From Tritrichomonas foetus (lineage: Eukaryota; Parabasalia; Tritrichomonadida; Tritrichomonadidae), in contig MLAK01000384.1 in the NCBI GenBank assembly GCA_001839685.1, positions 86,155 to 119,856 on the forward strand: a DNA stretch of 33,702 nt, given 5' to 3'. A program made the position numbers and the translations under genes. The notes under the pieces are model-generated. The model made no database searches. It saw nothing but the letters and a program-made list of their open reading frames with translations, and was not told the origin of the DNA. Shown piece after piece: positions 7,977 through 18,401 of the stretch. How positions within the stretch are numbered: the first letter of the stretch is position 1; the number at the start of each line of letters is the position of its first letter.

Positions 7977-9572
7977 ATGAGCACTGTTCAGGACCAATTC
8001 GTTTGTTCGAGCCTGGTCGAAGATGGACCCTTCGCCGGTTGCTGGGACGTGATGGATCGCGAAACTGGAGATTTCCACTTCTTGAAAACAATCGATCGCT
8101 CAATTGTTGACACGCCTGCACGAATGTCAGAGTTTTCAAGTGAAGTGTCATTAATGTCGTCATTTCGACATCATATGCTACCTTCTCTTGTCGCTTTTAT
8201 GAATGACGAAGTTTCATTTTATGTGATTTTCGAAAAACCACGTCAATTATCACTATTTGAACGCATCAAAAAATTTGGCCGATTTAATGAAAGCCAAGTT
8301 CGAAAATTTGTATCGTCCTTAACAGAAATTATCAACTTTTTAACCGAAGAGATTGAGATGCGAAACTGGACCCTGTCATTTGAAACGATTTATGTAAACG
8401 ATGATGGAAGCATTTGCCAATTATATCCGTTAGTTAAAGATAGCTATATAATTAGATCATCAGAATTCGCTGTTTCAAGGACAATTTCACCTGAAGAAAT
8501 CACCCTCAAGAAAGTCTACAACGAAAAATGCATGTCTTGGTTTGTTGGAGTAACTGTTTACTTGATATCAGTTGGATGTTATTCATTCAATGGAAAAACG
8601 GTCGAAGCCATTGAAAATAGTATTATCAAAACTCATCCTGTTATGCCCGATTACCTCTCAAAAAATTTGAAAGACCTTCTCTCAAAATTATTAATCAAGA
8701 ATCCACAAATGAGATTATCTATCGATAGAATTGATGGGAATCCATTTATTCTTGGTGAACCAGAAAATGGATTCAACTCAATGCCAAGAGCCTTTTCTCA
8801 ACATATCCAATTTAATAATTTCTCAAACGGTGGACCTGGTTTAACCAGAATGAAAGGATTCAACGGATTAAGCAATGTTAGTAGTTTAAATGAAGACCCT
8901 GCTCTAAGCAAATTAAGCGGAATTAGTAACTTTAATAATTTCAATGCTTTTCCAAGCCAAAATGACCTCAACGTTTACCTTTATGATTCAATGGGTAGTG
9001 AAGAAGCAAGCGAAAATATCAGTGAAAATATTAGCGATGCAAGTGATCCAATAAGTAGTGATAATTTAAATGGAAAATCAATATCATCATTTGGAAAACT
9101 TGGAATTGGATCAGTTCCAGCCGGCATGACAAAATCCATCACATCATCGTCCAAATTTGGATCATTTTGTCGACCACAAAAACCATCAATGAAGCACAGC
9201 TTCTCAATTAATACAATGTCCACAAGTGGCAGCTTTTTAAATCCCAATTTTCAAATGTCAAAGGGTTCAAATGTATTAATGAATTCAATGAATAGTTCAC
9301 AAATGAGTTCATTCGGCTCGGTCAGTAACCTGAGCCAAATGGCAGCAAATAGCCAAAATTCACAGAAATCTGTGACAAAATCAGAATCTTATAAAAGGCT
9401 TTCTACTTCGCGTCTTAAACATCGTCATAATAACGACGAAAAGGTGGTTTCCTTTGGAAAAATTCCATCATATGATAAAGTTTCCATTACACCAAGAAAA
9501 TTTGTGTCGCCACTTCAAGCTCACGGAGTCAGGCGCGCTGTTTTCAACGGCGCAAACCCAGACTCGATTTAA
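7977..9572 (+). CDS. Protein pseudokinase with long Ser/Asn-rich tail, 531 aa
   Basis: The open frame reaches back to a TTG at 7917, but the first ATG is at 7977. Residues 5-260 follow the protein-kinase fold. There is a beta-strand Lys in FHFLKTID (K37), a helix-C Glu candidate (E56), and a hinge-like FYVIFEKP. An ISPEE (170-174) stands where APE is expected, WFVGVTVYLISVGCYSF (188-204) matches the DxWSxGVxLYxLLxGxxPF helix, and LLIKNPQMRLSI (238-249) matches the conserved Arg region. The catalytic machinery is missing: the Gly-loop reads VEDGPFAGCW, the HRD region reads RNWTLSFETI, and DFG is replaced by YPLVK. It is therefore probably inactive and acts as a scaffold or allosteric partner. 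Residues 265-531 are low-complexity Ser/Asn/Phe/Gly, ending in a basic segment. CAMK-like ancestry is my best guess. Confidence 0.85.
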   Translation: MSTVQDQFVCSSLVEDGPFAGCWDVMDRETGDFHFLKTIDRSIVDTPARMSEFSSEVSLMSSFRHHMLPSLVAFMNDEVSFYVIFEKPRQLSLFERIKKFGRFNESQVRKFVSSLTEIINFLTEEIEMRNWTLSFETIYVNDDGSICQLYPLVKDSYIIRSSEFAVSRTISPEEITLKKVYNEKCMSWFVGVTVYLISVGCYSFNGKTVEAIENSIIKTHPVMPDYLSKNLKDLLSKLLIKNPQMRLSIDRIDGNPFILGEPENGFNSMPRAFSQHIQFNNFSNGGPGLTRMKGFNGLSNVSSLNEDPALSKLSGISNFNNFNAFPSQNDLNVYLYDSMGSEEASENISENISDASDPISSDNLNGKSISSFGKLGIGSVPAGMTKSITSSSKFGSFCRPQKPSMKHSFSINTMSTSGSFLNPNFQMSKGSNVLMNSMNSSQMSSFGSVSNLSQMAANSQNSQKSVTKSESYKRLSTSRLKHRHNNDEKVVSFGKIPSYDKVSITPRKFVSPLQAHGVRRAVFNGANPDSI

Positions 9573-10079
9573 AAATGTGCTGAAATGCATTTGTTTTTAA
9601 ATGTTCGAGCAACTTTTTTTGATTCAATCAAATTTAAATTTATTGTGTTTTTATATAGATAATATACATGTTGATTTTTTTAATTTAATATCGATATTTA
9701 ACTTAAGTTACTTTCATAAATTTGGAACAAAACAATCATTAAGTAAGAAGAAAAAAGTATCGGAAATCTAGAATTCTTCTCTATTAATTAATAAATATCT
9801 TTCCTTTCCTTTTTCTTTTTCTATCTTTTTATCTCATTGAAATGTTTTATTTTCATAAATCTTAATCAATTTGAGTCAGAATCTATACTCCAGTAATATA
9901 CAAGTAAAATATCGTTTTGAAGTATATGATATGTTAGATAAATGATGTTATTATGTTTTGGTTGCCTTAAAAATAACTACTTGATTTCAGGCATTTCTAT
10001 TTTATTATAAAAATAGATAAATAAAAATACTTTTAAAATTCGCAACAACATAACGCAATTTTATGGAAAATTAACAGTT
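9573..10079. other. Convergent intergenic region, 0.5 kb
   Basis: This separates the 3' ends of the pseudokinase gene (+) and the PH-kinase gene (-). It is AT-rich with T and A tracts. I see no gene, RNA or repeat in it. Confidence 0.6.
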
Positions 10080-11186
10080 TCATTTATGATCTTTCAATAC
10101 AGGTAATGATTCGAATGAATATTCAAAGTTTTCGAGTTTTACCCAATCAATTCCCTCAAACAGTTTATATTCTTTCAATTGATTAATCATTGGTCTTTTC
10201 GAGGGTTCTTTTTGAAGGGTTGCTTTAATAAATTCAGTCACATTTGGATCGGCATTTTCAGGAAAGTCGATTTCTTTTTCTGTAATGTTTTTGAGTAATT
10301 TAGCATGCGTTTTTGAGAAGAAAGGAATACTTCCAAAGAAAAGAGTGTAAGTAACAACACCAAGACTCCAAATATCGGATTCTTTACCATACAGTTTTCC
10401 TGTGATTACTTCTGGTGCAGAATATTCTTGAGTGCCTGCATATGACTTCACTTTTTCATCATCACTTAACAAAATTTTTGATAATCCAAAATCTGCAAGT
10501 TTGATATGCCCACTCTGTGTGAGAAGGACATTTTCAGGTTTCATATCACGAAAAATAATTCCATGGCTATGCAAATATGAGAGTGCATCAATAATTTCAG
10601 CGGCATATAATTTTGCATCATTAAATGAAAGTGGATAATCTAAACGGTCAAGCAAATCACCACCATTACAATATTCAATACCTAGATAAGATTTATGATT
10701 AAATTCAAAGAAAAACCGGAATTGAATAATAAATTGATTTTCTAATTTTTTCATGAGATTAGATTCATTTTCTGCTGTTTTCCTATTTTTTGATATTTTA
10801 ACCGCAACTAATTCATTAGTTTCATACATTTTCACAAGACTAACTTCACCATAGTGCCCAATGCCAACTTTTTTAATGAAATCAAAACTGTCAATATTAA
10901 TTTCATACAAATCATCTTTGGCAGTTTTAAATGCATTATACCATTCGACAATTTCATCAAGCGATTCGGCCGATAAATGCAACGTGGTAGAATCTGGAAG
11001 TACTAAACATATTGATGTTGATGATTTGAGGCTTAAACGTACGGATTCATTGATTTTAATTCTTTCTTTCAGATTACTCATCAGTTCATCATTCCATATT
11101 GACAAAGTTGTCCCATTTAGCTTTAGAAAACGTTGCCGCCAGTTTGATCCAAAGGATCGCTTACACATCATGTTGCCACTCTTCAT
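10080..11186 (-). CDS. PH-domain serine/threonine kinase, AGC-type (Akt-like architecture)
   Basis: The protein has 368 residues. An N-terminal PH domain (about 1-90) shows the W-R-x-R-F-L-K-L strand (16-23) and the closing EWYNAF helix (81-86). It is followed at once by a kinase domain (about 100-345). All catalytic elements are intact: Gly-loop GIGHYGEV (108-115), VAVK (K130), FRDMKPEN with D214, K216 and N219, DFG (232-234), AGTQEYSAPE (250-259) and DIWSLGVV (271-278). HRD appears as FRD, in line with the YRD of AGC kinases. A short C-tail ends ENFEYSF (352-358), which only partly resembles the AGC hydrophobic motif. By analogy with Akt, the PH domain would recruit the enzyme to phosphoinositides at the membrane. 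That, and the AGC rather than CAMK label, are inferences. The start ATG follows TCACA and TCATA initiator candidates. Confidence 0.93.
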   Translation of the reverse strand: MKSGNMMCKRSFGSNWRQRFLKLNGTTLSIWNDELMSNLKERIKINESVRLSLKSSTSICLVLPDSTTLHLSAESLDEIVEWYNAFKTAKDDLYEINIDSFDFIKKVGIGHYGEVSLVKMYETNELVAVKISKNRKTAENESNLMKKLENQFIIQFRFFFEFNHKSYLGIEYCNGGDLLDRLDYPLSFNDAKLYAAEIIDALSYLHSHGIIFRDMKPENVLLTQSGHIKLADFGLSKILLSDDEKVKSYAGTQEYSAPEVITGKLYGKESDIWSLGVVTYTLFFGSIPFFSKTHAKLLKNITEKEIDFPENADPNVTEFIKATLQKEPSKRPMINQLKEYKLFEGIDWVKLENFEYSFESLPVLKDHK

Positions 11187-11207
11187 TTTTTAGGAAATTA
11201 TTTTTTC

Positions 11208-11212
11208 TGTGA
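11208..11212 (-). promoter_or_regulatory. Candidate initiator TCACA of the PH-kinase gene
   Basis: Read on the minus strand this is TCACA, fitting TCA-Y-W, with its A 24 bases before the ATG. A second match (TCATA, 11216-11220) lies slightly upstream, so the exact start site is open. Confidence 0.4.
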
Positions 11213-12093
11213 AATTATGAAAAAGTTTCAACTTCATACAAAAATTTGAAGCCACTGCTTGTCAATTATTAAACATATCAAAATTCAATAATGATTTGTG
11301 AGAAAATTAACATTATAGAAATCTGATATCAATGGCCGAGGTTATAAAAACAATGTAGAATTGGCTAGATTGGTATTAATTGTAATTTTGAATCAATACT
11401 CAAAATTGATCAAATGATGAGATATTTCTGAAAATAAATGTTCATATCTTCCAACGACGATCAATTTTTGATAGAAGAAATAGCCCACCAACTTACTTTT
11501 TCAGGATCTGAAACATTCAAAAAGTCAGTGCATAATTTGAACTGTTTTGAAAAAGTTAGTTTAGCCTTTAGGATTGCATACATTATTGAATTACCAATCT
11601 TTCTTTAACATAATATTTTCATTTCATTTCATTCATATCATAACAGTGTTATCATCATCAACCATAATTTCTACATAAAAATAGTATGCTTCTCAAAAAA
11701 ATCGATCATATGTTTGGAAAGGTTCAGAATTTCAATATTTTTTGTCTAATCATATATTTTATTACTATTAGATGATATATTAAATAAGTCGGTTATTAAA
11801 ACCTCAAAAATAAGTAAAATTCGACTCATGAGATTTCAAATTTTAAAAGTGAGAAATTTGCTTATTGAATAAGCTATCCAATGAAGTTATTTCGTCTGTT
11901 TATTATACAAGTATAACAGAATGAAGGAATAGTTTTCTATGTTTATGTTATTGCCGTTTATGCAATGAAATGTCATTTTTTCGTCATTAGATGTCTAAAT
12001 TGGCCAATATTTTGACCATATTTTATTAAATTGAAAACTGTTTCTCCGAAAATATTGAATAAAGATTTGACAAGGAGAATTTCAATAATTTCA

Positions 12094-12098
12094 TCATT
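12094..12098 (+). promoter_or_regulatory. Candidate initiator TCATT of the DOCK gene
   Basis: TCATT with its A 26 bases before the ATG at 12122. It fits TCA-Y-W and would give a short leader. Confidence 0.4.
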
Positions 12099-12121
12099 TT
12101 TTTCAAAGAAAGATAAAAAAA

Positions 12122-15100
12122 ATGAATATTGATCAACAAGTGCTTGAGGACATACACTTGGCTACAATAGAAAACCACTATGACTGGCTCGAGCCAATCA
12201 TTAATACCGAAAAAAACATACAAAATCCATATCTCGATGATTCGAAAAGTGCAGACAATGATTATTTTGCGTTCGATCCAGATTTTAAGGAAAACCCAAT
12301 CGGCGGGATTTTTGTGAGGCCTTTGAATACAATCGATTTTACATTTACTGATTTTACAGCTCAAAAAAACGAAAGCGATCCACGTGGATCGAAACATATC
12401 GAATTATCACAGTTCGTTACACCTCGTCGATCCTCATTAGACTTAAACAGCCCGAACATGATTTTCCAACTTTCATCATCAATGGTTTTTGACGTTCCGA
12501 AGAAAATCGCAGCACCCCCAATATCCGGATTTTTGAAATGCTTCCCGATAAAACTCTCAAAAGTTGATTGTGAATTTGAATTCGTTGGACCGATTATGTT
12601 ATCTGCATTTTTATACTCAATACAGACAAAATCTATCATCTCCGAAACTTGGAATTTTTTCCCTAATCAATCTCTCAACTTTTTGAAATCATATTCGGTC
12701 GATTACAATAATCAGCAAAAAGCCACTTTTGAGATAGATACACTTAAAAATTATACTTTATTCATTTTCTTAAGTCATCCAGTGACAGAAGAACGAGGAT
12801 CAATCGTGAAAGATTATTATTTCGATCCAACACCCGAAAATGCGAGAACCGCCAAAACAGTTTTAAATCAAACCAAAACAGACAAAAATATTCATTTTCA
12901 AACATTTGCATTCACTTTCTTTGATTTCAATCATGTTCGACTTGCTGAAGAACCATTAATGGGCCCAAGTTGTTATTTAATCGAAAAAATACCAGCAGAG
13001 AAACAAATATCACAGTTGATCTTTGACGCAAATGCAAGAAGATTGAAACAAATTCATTTCAAAGTTTGGATGATGAAAGACGAAGAAATTTCTCCTGTAA
13101 TTATTCATCAAACCGCACAATTTAGACCACAACCATATATCTCACCTGTGCATGAATGCACTTTGCGAATAGATAATTTAACTATTCCTGAAAATGTTGC
13201 AAATTCAAATGACCTCTCAAACCTGGGATACATCGTTCAAGTTGCATTAAAAGATGGGCAAATACCCATTGTGCAAGTTCATTCAACTTTTGATCCAGTT
13301 AAGCTTGTTTCTACCGGTGAAACAAAAATTTGCAGTCCTGCAGCTTCATTTAATTTCAATGAAAATTTCTTTCTTGATCTTCCATATCCATTAAAACCAA
13401 GCCATTTAGTCACTTTTCGAATTCTTCGGATTTACCTTGATGCTAAGGGTGAAATAAATACTGAAGAAATTGGTACAGAAAGCCAACTATTAATAAATGA
13501 TGATGGATTAATTATTGGTGATTCAATCAAAACTTTGACAATTGCTGAAAGTTATAAATTAACTGTGAAATTCTTTATTCGTTCGAATGCTTATCTTTCT
13601 GATAAAACATTATATAACTTTTTAACAAGTGAAAATCCATCACTTGAGACATTATCATCAATTCCACCTGCACTTTTAACTACACACCTTCATTCAATTC
13701 TTCTAAAGATGTTGAATAACCTTGAAAATAATAATGACCAAAATTTTGTAAAGGTATTTGTTGAAATGTCAAATTCAATTACATCGATTATTTATAGTAA
13801 GAAATATTCGAAGTTTTTGATCGCTTTTGTTCGATTTTTTGCATTTCCTACAAAAGGGGATGATTTATCTTCACTTCTTATCTCTCCTTCTCATTTCGAT
13901 GTAAATGATCTAAATGATCCAAATGAATCGTCAAACTCGAACGGAAATGAAGGTACTTCATCATTTGGAGAAAAAGAGAAAGGGGAAAAGAATTTCAGTG
14001 AATATCAATTTCACCTGAAGATATTGAAATTGTTGACGACTTATTTAACAAATGTTAGAGACTCAATTGATCAACTTGCCCCATATTTCGACTTTCTTTT
14101 TTCATTAATCGCAAAATTTTTGGCAGTTGATCAAAACATTAGCATTTTTGGTGACGATTTTCAAGTCTTTGTCATTGCATATGCCTATTCATCAATGCAA
14201 TCAGAAAATATATCAAAATTAGTTAGATCTTTTGGACTTTTCATTACGTTGTTATATGATACAGGCTATCCAACAGCTGCAGTTGAAGCAATTCATATAA
14301 TGCTTGCCAATTGGACAGAAAAAGAATCATTGGTACCTGCAAAACTCGATTTTTTGGATTCTGTATTTAAACCATCACTTTTTGCAATGCTGTTAAGAAA
14401 TTCAAAACTCTTTAAAGATTTGGTTATTGATTTACTTCGAATAGGATATGAAAATATCGCAGTCTCACCTGAACCTGGGCGTTTATTTGACATTATTTTA
14501 AGGCTTACTGAAATTTATGATGTTAAAATGAATGAGTCTATTGCAACAAATTTAATAGAAGCTGCAGCATTTTTCAAGCCACAATTATTCTTGAGTAATG
14601 ATGCACTTTTATCACCTTTAATATTTTTCTTATTTTTATTAATTAATTCCAACATTGTACCCTCTGATTGTAAAGTGTTTGATGGACTTCATTATTTACT
14701 TAAAAAAGTATCAACGAAAGAGGTGTTGAATCAAAATTTGAATTCCGTGAAATTCAAAACAAGGGAATCACCAGCACCTTTAATTTGTGATGATACAAAA
14801 TCTACCAATAAAATTAAATTAAGGGCTGGCACCATTTCACCTAGAAAGAAAGCTGCAGAAGCACCATTAGCATCTAGAATAATTAAAGCAGTTGATCTCC
14901 TAAAGGATCAAAAGGAAGAACGAAGAGCAAAACTTTTCACACGTTATATTTATGAATCAGTTTTCGAATTAATTGATAAATTCGAAAAACTTGATCAATT
15001 ACCTCTACAAAATATAATTTTATTAATTTTCCATTTAATTAGTGTAACAACTTCATCTGATTTGTTAAACAAGTTGGTTTCTGTTTTAACCAGTCTTTTA

Positions 15101-16804
15101 AAGAAATATAAAATGGAATTCATTAAAGTTGAATCCCCTGCTGTTGTTCGAATTTTAGCCAAATTATATCAAATCTGTCAGAAAAATGACACAATGAATG
15201 CATCAATTGCAATCTTCATTGATTCTCTATTCTGCATTGATTTTGCGTGCAATAACAATAATAATAGAATGAATGCAATCTTTATGCGAAGTTTATCAAC
15301 ATTAAATAATTCAAATATTGTTGATATTAACATTCATTCACTATTTACACAACTTGAAACCATGACAGCTAACGAATCACTTTCAAAGTGTATTTCAAAC
15401 TACCAACAAATTCGAAATCTGTCAATTCGTCTTAATGTTGATGCACTTACACCTTCAGAAATCAGCGAATTATTGTTTGCCAAATTCCGTCTTTTTGACA
15501 AATCACCAGATGCTCAAATTGTCATTTTAGAGAGTCTTTATGAACTACATGTTGCTGAAAATGATTTATTTGAAGCAGCTTGTACTTCTGTTATTCAAGG
15601 TGCAATTATTTTTGAGAATTTGACAGTATGGCGTAGAATGCCAAACTATTTTCGTTTGGCTCATCCATGCTGCATTTTTAGAGATATTTGTAGCATTTGT
15701 ACAACAGTTCAGTGTACAGATGAATATATGAAAGATCCACCTCTTATTCCAGGATTCTGTGATTCTTCAACATTTAATGAACAGGGCTTCATTTCTTTAA
15801 TGTATCGAATATTTCAATTATGCGAGAAAAACCGAATACTTGATATTGCTGCTATGTTAATTGACTTATGTTGGCCTATTTTTGAATATTGGCATAGTTT
15901 TAATGAACTTAAAGTAATGTTTGACTTCTTTCAACGTTTGTTCTCTGGAATTGTGGATGACACTGAAGGTCAGGATGCATTCACTGATCGTTATTTCCGT
16001 GTAACTTTCTTTGGTGAGAAGCTTAAAGACCAAGATGGTAAAATGTATATTTATCGAGCAAAACCACTCACTCATTTGTTTGATTTCACGACACGAATTC
16101 TTTCTCAGTATGAGCAAATTTATGGTAAAGAAAATGTCATTCAAATAAGTACATCAGAAAAAGTAGATACAAGTGAACTCAACTTGAAAGAGAAAGTTTA
16201 CATTCAAATAACGTTTGTTGAACCTTATCATAATGAAATGAACGAAGGCTCAAGGAATGCACATCAATTTTATTATGAAACTCCATTTTTAAAGGATGAG
16301 AAAAGTAATAAAAAAGCCGCACAAGGCTCTGTTGATAAACAATGGATTCGTCGAACAATTCTTTCAATTGATATCGACTTACCTAGTCTTTTAGTTCGTG
16401 CGGAAGTTGATCCACAAAAAATCATCGAAAAGGAGTACGAGCCAATCAAAGTTGCTTATCGTCAGCTTCGTGATCGTACAGGAATGCTAGAAAAAGCATT
16501 TTCTACGCATGATTTAATGAAAACTCAACAGCTTCTTCATGGTTCACTTCTTGTTCAAGTAAACGAGGGACCAGCTAGAATTGCTGATGTTTTCTTATCA
16601 AATAACATTTCAACAGCAGCAGAAAAACTTCGTGAATCTTTCATTTGTTTCATGAGACAAGTTCGAAAAGGGGTTGGAATTCACGCACAATATTCATCAC
16701 AGAATCCAGAATTTATGCCACTTCAAGAAGAACTTGAAGCTGGCTATGAAACATTGAAGAACAAACTTGCACCAATGTGTGCGAAACCAGTTGGAACTCC
16801 TTGA
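12122..16804 (+). CDS. DOCK-family guanine nucleotide exchange factor (DHR-1 and DHR-2 domains)
   Basis: This 1560-residue protein should activate Rho/Rac/Cdc42-type GTPases. A DHR-1 (C2-like) domain lies at about 348-455 (LRIDNLTIP, then GYIVQVALKDGQIPIVQVH, then FLDLPYPL); in known DOCK proteins it binds phosphoinositides. A long helical, armadillo-like middle follows (about 480-1080). The C-terminal DHR-2 exchange domain runs from about 1105 to 1555, with FEAACTSVIQGAII near 1147, YFRVTFFG (1291-1298), YIQITFVEPYHNEMN (from 1360), RRTILSIDIDLPS, and VNEGPARIADVFL (1480-1492). The last motif resembles the VNAGP segment of the DOCK-C/D group more than the DOCK-A/B version, so Cdc42 or Rac may be the target; that is tentative. 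A polar Asn/Ser/Glu insert sits at about 600-620. No SH3 or PH domain is present. It probably drives actin remodelling and amoeboid adhesion or phagocytosis. Confidence 0.93.
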   Translation: MNIDQQVLEDIHLATIENHYDWLEPIINTEKNIQNPYLDDSKSADNDYFAFDPDFKENPIGGIFVRPLNTIDFTFTDFTAQKNESDPRGSKHIELSQFVTPRRSSLDLNSPNMIFQLSSSMVFDVPKKIAAPPISGFLKCFPIKLSKVDCEFEFVGPIMLSAFLYSIQTKSIISETWNFFPNQSLNFLKSYSVDYNNQQKATFEIDTLKNYTLFIFLSHPVTEERGSIVKDYYFDPTPENARTAKTVLNQTKTDKNIHFQTFAFTFFDFNHVRLAEEPLMGPSCYLIEKIPAEKQISQLIFDANARRLKQIHFKVWMMKDEEISPVIIHQTAQFRPQPYISPVHECTLRIDNLTIPENVANSNDLSNLGYIVQVALKDGQIPIVQVHSTFDPVKLVSTGETKICSPAASFNFNENFFLDLPYPLKPSHLVTFRILRIYLDAKGEINTEEIGTESQLLINDDGLIIGDSIKTLTIAESYKLTVKFFIRSNAYLSDKTLYNFLTSENPSLETLSSIPPALLTTHLHSILLKMLNNLENNNDQNFVKVFVEMSNSITSIIYSKKYSKFLIAFVRFFAFPTKGDDLSSLLISPSHFDVNDLNDPNESSNSNGNEGTSSFGEKEKGEKNFSEYQFHLKILKLLTTYLTNVRDSIDQLAPYFDFLFSLIAKFLAVDQNISIFGDDFQVFVIAYAYSSMQSENISKLVRSFGLFITLLYDTGYPTAAVEAIHIMLANWTEKESLVPAKLDFLDSVFKPSLFAMLLRNSKLFKDLVIDLLRIGYENIAVSPEPGRLFDIILRLTEIYDVKMNESIATNLIEAAAFFKPQLFLSNDALLSPLIFFLFLLINSNIVPSDCKVFDGLHYLLKKVSTKEVLNQNLNSVKFKTRESPAPLICDDTKSTNKIKLRAGTISPRKKAAEAPLASRIIKAVDLLKDQKEERRAKLFTRYIYESVFELIDKFEKLDQLPLQNIILLIFHLISVTTSSDLLNKLVSVLTSLLKKYKMEFIKVESPAVVRILAKLYQICQKNDTMNASIAIFIDSLFCIDFACNNNNNRMNAIFMRSLSTLNNSNIVDINIHSLFTQLETMTANESLSKCISNYQQIRNLSIRLNVDALTPSEISELLFAKFRLFDKSPDAQIVILESLYELHVAENDLFEAACTSVIQGAIIFENLTVWRRMPNYFRLAHPCCIFRDICSICTTVQCTDEYMKDPPLIPGFCDSSTFNEQGFISLMYRIFQLCEKNRILDIAAMLIDLCWPIFEYWHSFNELKVMFDFFQRLFSGIVDDTEGQDAFTDRYFRVTFFGEKLKDQDGKMYIYRAKPLTHLFDFTTRILSQYEQIYGKENVIQISTSEKVDTSELNLKEKVYIQITFVEPYHNEMNEGSRNAHQFYYETPFLKDEKSNKKAAQGSVDKQWIRRTILSIDIDLPSLLVRAEVDPQKIIEKEYEPIKVAYRQLRDRTGMLEKAFSTHDLMKTQQLLHGSLLVQVNEGPARIADVFLSNNISTAAEKLRESFICFMRQVRKGVGIHAQYSSQNPEFMPLQEELEAGYETLKNKLAPMCAKPVGTP

Positions 16805-17164
16805 GCTTATATTTAACATATCATTTGAATTTGAAAATTTCATGCTTTTTCATGTTTTATTTTTGTATAAATAAAAATTCAGGATTTTTATCATTTAGTA
16901 AATTGATTTATTTATATATATATATATCATTAAATGGATGCTAATATTATTCTATGTATATATGTGTTATTTGGAATAGACAAACTACTAAAAGTGGTAA
17001 TTACCTTAATTGTAGAAAAATTGAGAAAATACTCTAAAATTGATCGATAGACATAATTAACTAACTAATTTATATATTCTATATAATATAGACGAATGGT
17101 TGTATTAAAATTGGCTGGCTCTTACTGAATTATTGAAAAAATAAACGGCTACTTTTTTTTGTGA
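16805..17164. other. Intergenic region with TA microsatellite
   Basis: AT-rich gap between two plus-strand genes. A (TA)n run lies at about 16913-16927, and AATAAACGG lies at 17140-17148. No gene seen. Confidence 0.65.
17140..17148 (+). promoter_or_regulatory. Shared upstream motif AATAAACGG, copy 2
   Basis: It is preceded by AAA, as is copy 3 at 23568-23576, so twelve bases are shared. It lies 17 bases before the ATG at 17165 in a gene with no TCA-Y-W nearby. Trichomonads are known to use a Myb-recognised core element besides the Inr; AAACGG resembles a Myb site. That link is inference. Confidence 0.5.
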
Positions 17165-18250
17165 ATGGCTATTTTTATATCAGGACAAAATGCACACTCC
17201 CAATTAATGGTTCCATCAAATACAGAAAATGAGAATAAAACCCCCTGCGTTTGCCCTCCAGTTCAAATTCCAAATTTGAATTGGACAGATATGAAAACAT
17301 TTTCTATTGGTCAAGATCACACTGTTTTTGTCACATCTGATGGTATTGCACATTGTGCAGGAAGTGATGAAAAATATCAAATTGGGACCAAATCAAGACA
17401 AATTTATAAAGAAGTTTCTGAAGTCTCTTTAGAAGGATATGAGTCCTATAAATTTAAATCAGCTTTTTGTGGAAAACATTATACATTATATTTAACAGAA
17501 TCACCAACTGAGGAGATTCTCATTTGCTGCAACAAATGCAGAGATTTTAAACCAATTCGAATAACATTAAATGCAAACCCAACAAACATAAAAATGATAA
17601 AAGCTGGAAAAACTAGAATTGGATTTCTTGACGAAAATGACAATTTATATATTGTTGAAAAGAAAGAAATTGATTTAGATGATGATGTTCATGATTTGAA
17701 AGCCAGAAAAATCGAACATCCAGTTTCAAATGGAGTCAAAGATTTTTGTATTGGTGAGACTTTTATTTGCATTCTTTCAAATGATGGAAAAGTCTTTGGA
17801 AATGAGGAATTAAATAAAAACAGAAAAAACTTTACTCAAGTTGCTATTTCTCCCAAGCCAATTAAGTTTGTAAAAGTTTTTGGAACTCATTTTCATTGTA
17901 TTATTCTAGGAGAAAATGGAAGTACGTTTGTTTTCAGCTATAATGGAGGTGGTCAGCTAGGACTTGGTGATAAAGAAGATACGAATAAGTTTGTTGAACA
18001 GCCATTCTTTTTAGAAAATAAAGTGAAGATTGTTGATGTAGCATCAAGTGGATTTCATACATTATTCTTAAGCCAAGATGGAAGAGTTTTTTCTTGTGGA
18101 AATAATTTCAATGGTCAACTTATGCATAGTGAGTGTTATGAAGATGAGAGAAATCTTATACCTGAAGCAATCACTCATGAAGGTATAACTCATGGAAAAG
18201 TTAAATCAATGTACTGTGGTGAATTTGCATCAGCTCTATTTATTGAATAA
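17165..18250 (+). CDS. RCC1-repeat (beta-propeller) protein, 361 aa
   Basis: The protein resembles the RCC1/regulator of chromosome condensation propeller. The best repeat is VFSYNGGGQLGLGD (about 256-269), followed by HTLFLSQDGRVFSCGNNFNGQL (split at about 297-318). Weaker blades are IGQDHTVFVTSDGIAHCAG, FCGKHYTLYLTE, IGETFICILSNDGKVFG and the last strand YCGEFASALFIE. The whole length is one degenerate propeller with no extra domain. True RCC1 is the Ran exchange factor, but this copy is too divergent to claim that activity; RCC1-like propellers also serve as general interaction platforms. The ATG at 17165 follows AATAAACGG by 17 bases. The gene converges with the SET-domain gene, leaving about 150 bases between stops. 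Confidence 0.88.
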   Translation: MAIFISGQNAHSQLMVPSNTENENKTPCVCPPVQIPNLNWTDMKTFSIGQDHTVFVTSDGIAHCAGSDEKYQIGTKSRQIYKEVSEVSLEGYESYKFKSAFCGKHYTLYLTESPTEEILICCNKCRDFKPIRITLNANPTNIKMIKAGKTRIGFLDENDNLYIVEKKEIDLDDDVHDLKARKIEHPVSNGVKDFCIGETFICILSNDGKVFGNEELNKNRKNFTQVAISPKPIKFVKVFGTHFHCIILGENGSTFVFSYNGGGQLGLGDKEDTNKFVEQPFFLENKVKIVDVASSGFHTLFLSQDGRVFSCGNNFNGQLMHSECYEDERNLIPEAITHEGITHGKVKSMYCGEFASALFIE

Positions 18251-18401
18251 TTCAATAAATAAAAATAATCTAAAATGAGTATACTAATATAAATGTTTTA
18301 TTTCCAAAATAATCCTGAATCAAAATTAATAAATTTAAATATCCTTATATCACATAGAATACTAGTATTATTTATTAATACTAGAGAGAGCTTTATTGTG
18401 A

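Larger units (their letters stand above)
11187..12121. other. Divergent intergenic region, 0.9 kb
   Basis: This lies between two divergently transcribed genes and should carry both promoters. It contains the initiator candidates at 11208-11220 and 12094-12098. The remainder is AT-rich and I see no gene, RNA or repeat. Confidence 0.6.

Noticed and set aside
16913..16927. (TA)n run as a regulatory element
   Set aside because: A simple microsatellite in AT-rich DNA needs no further explanation.
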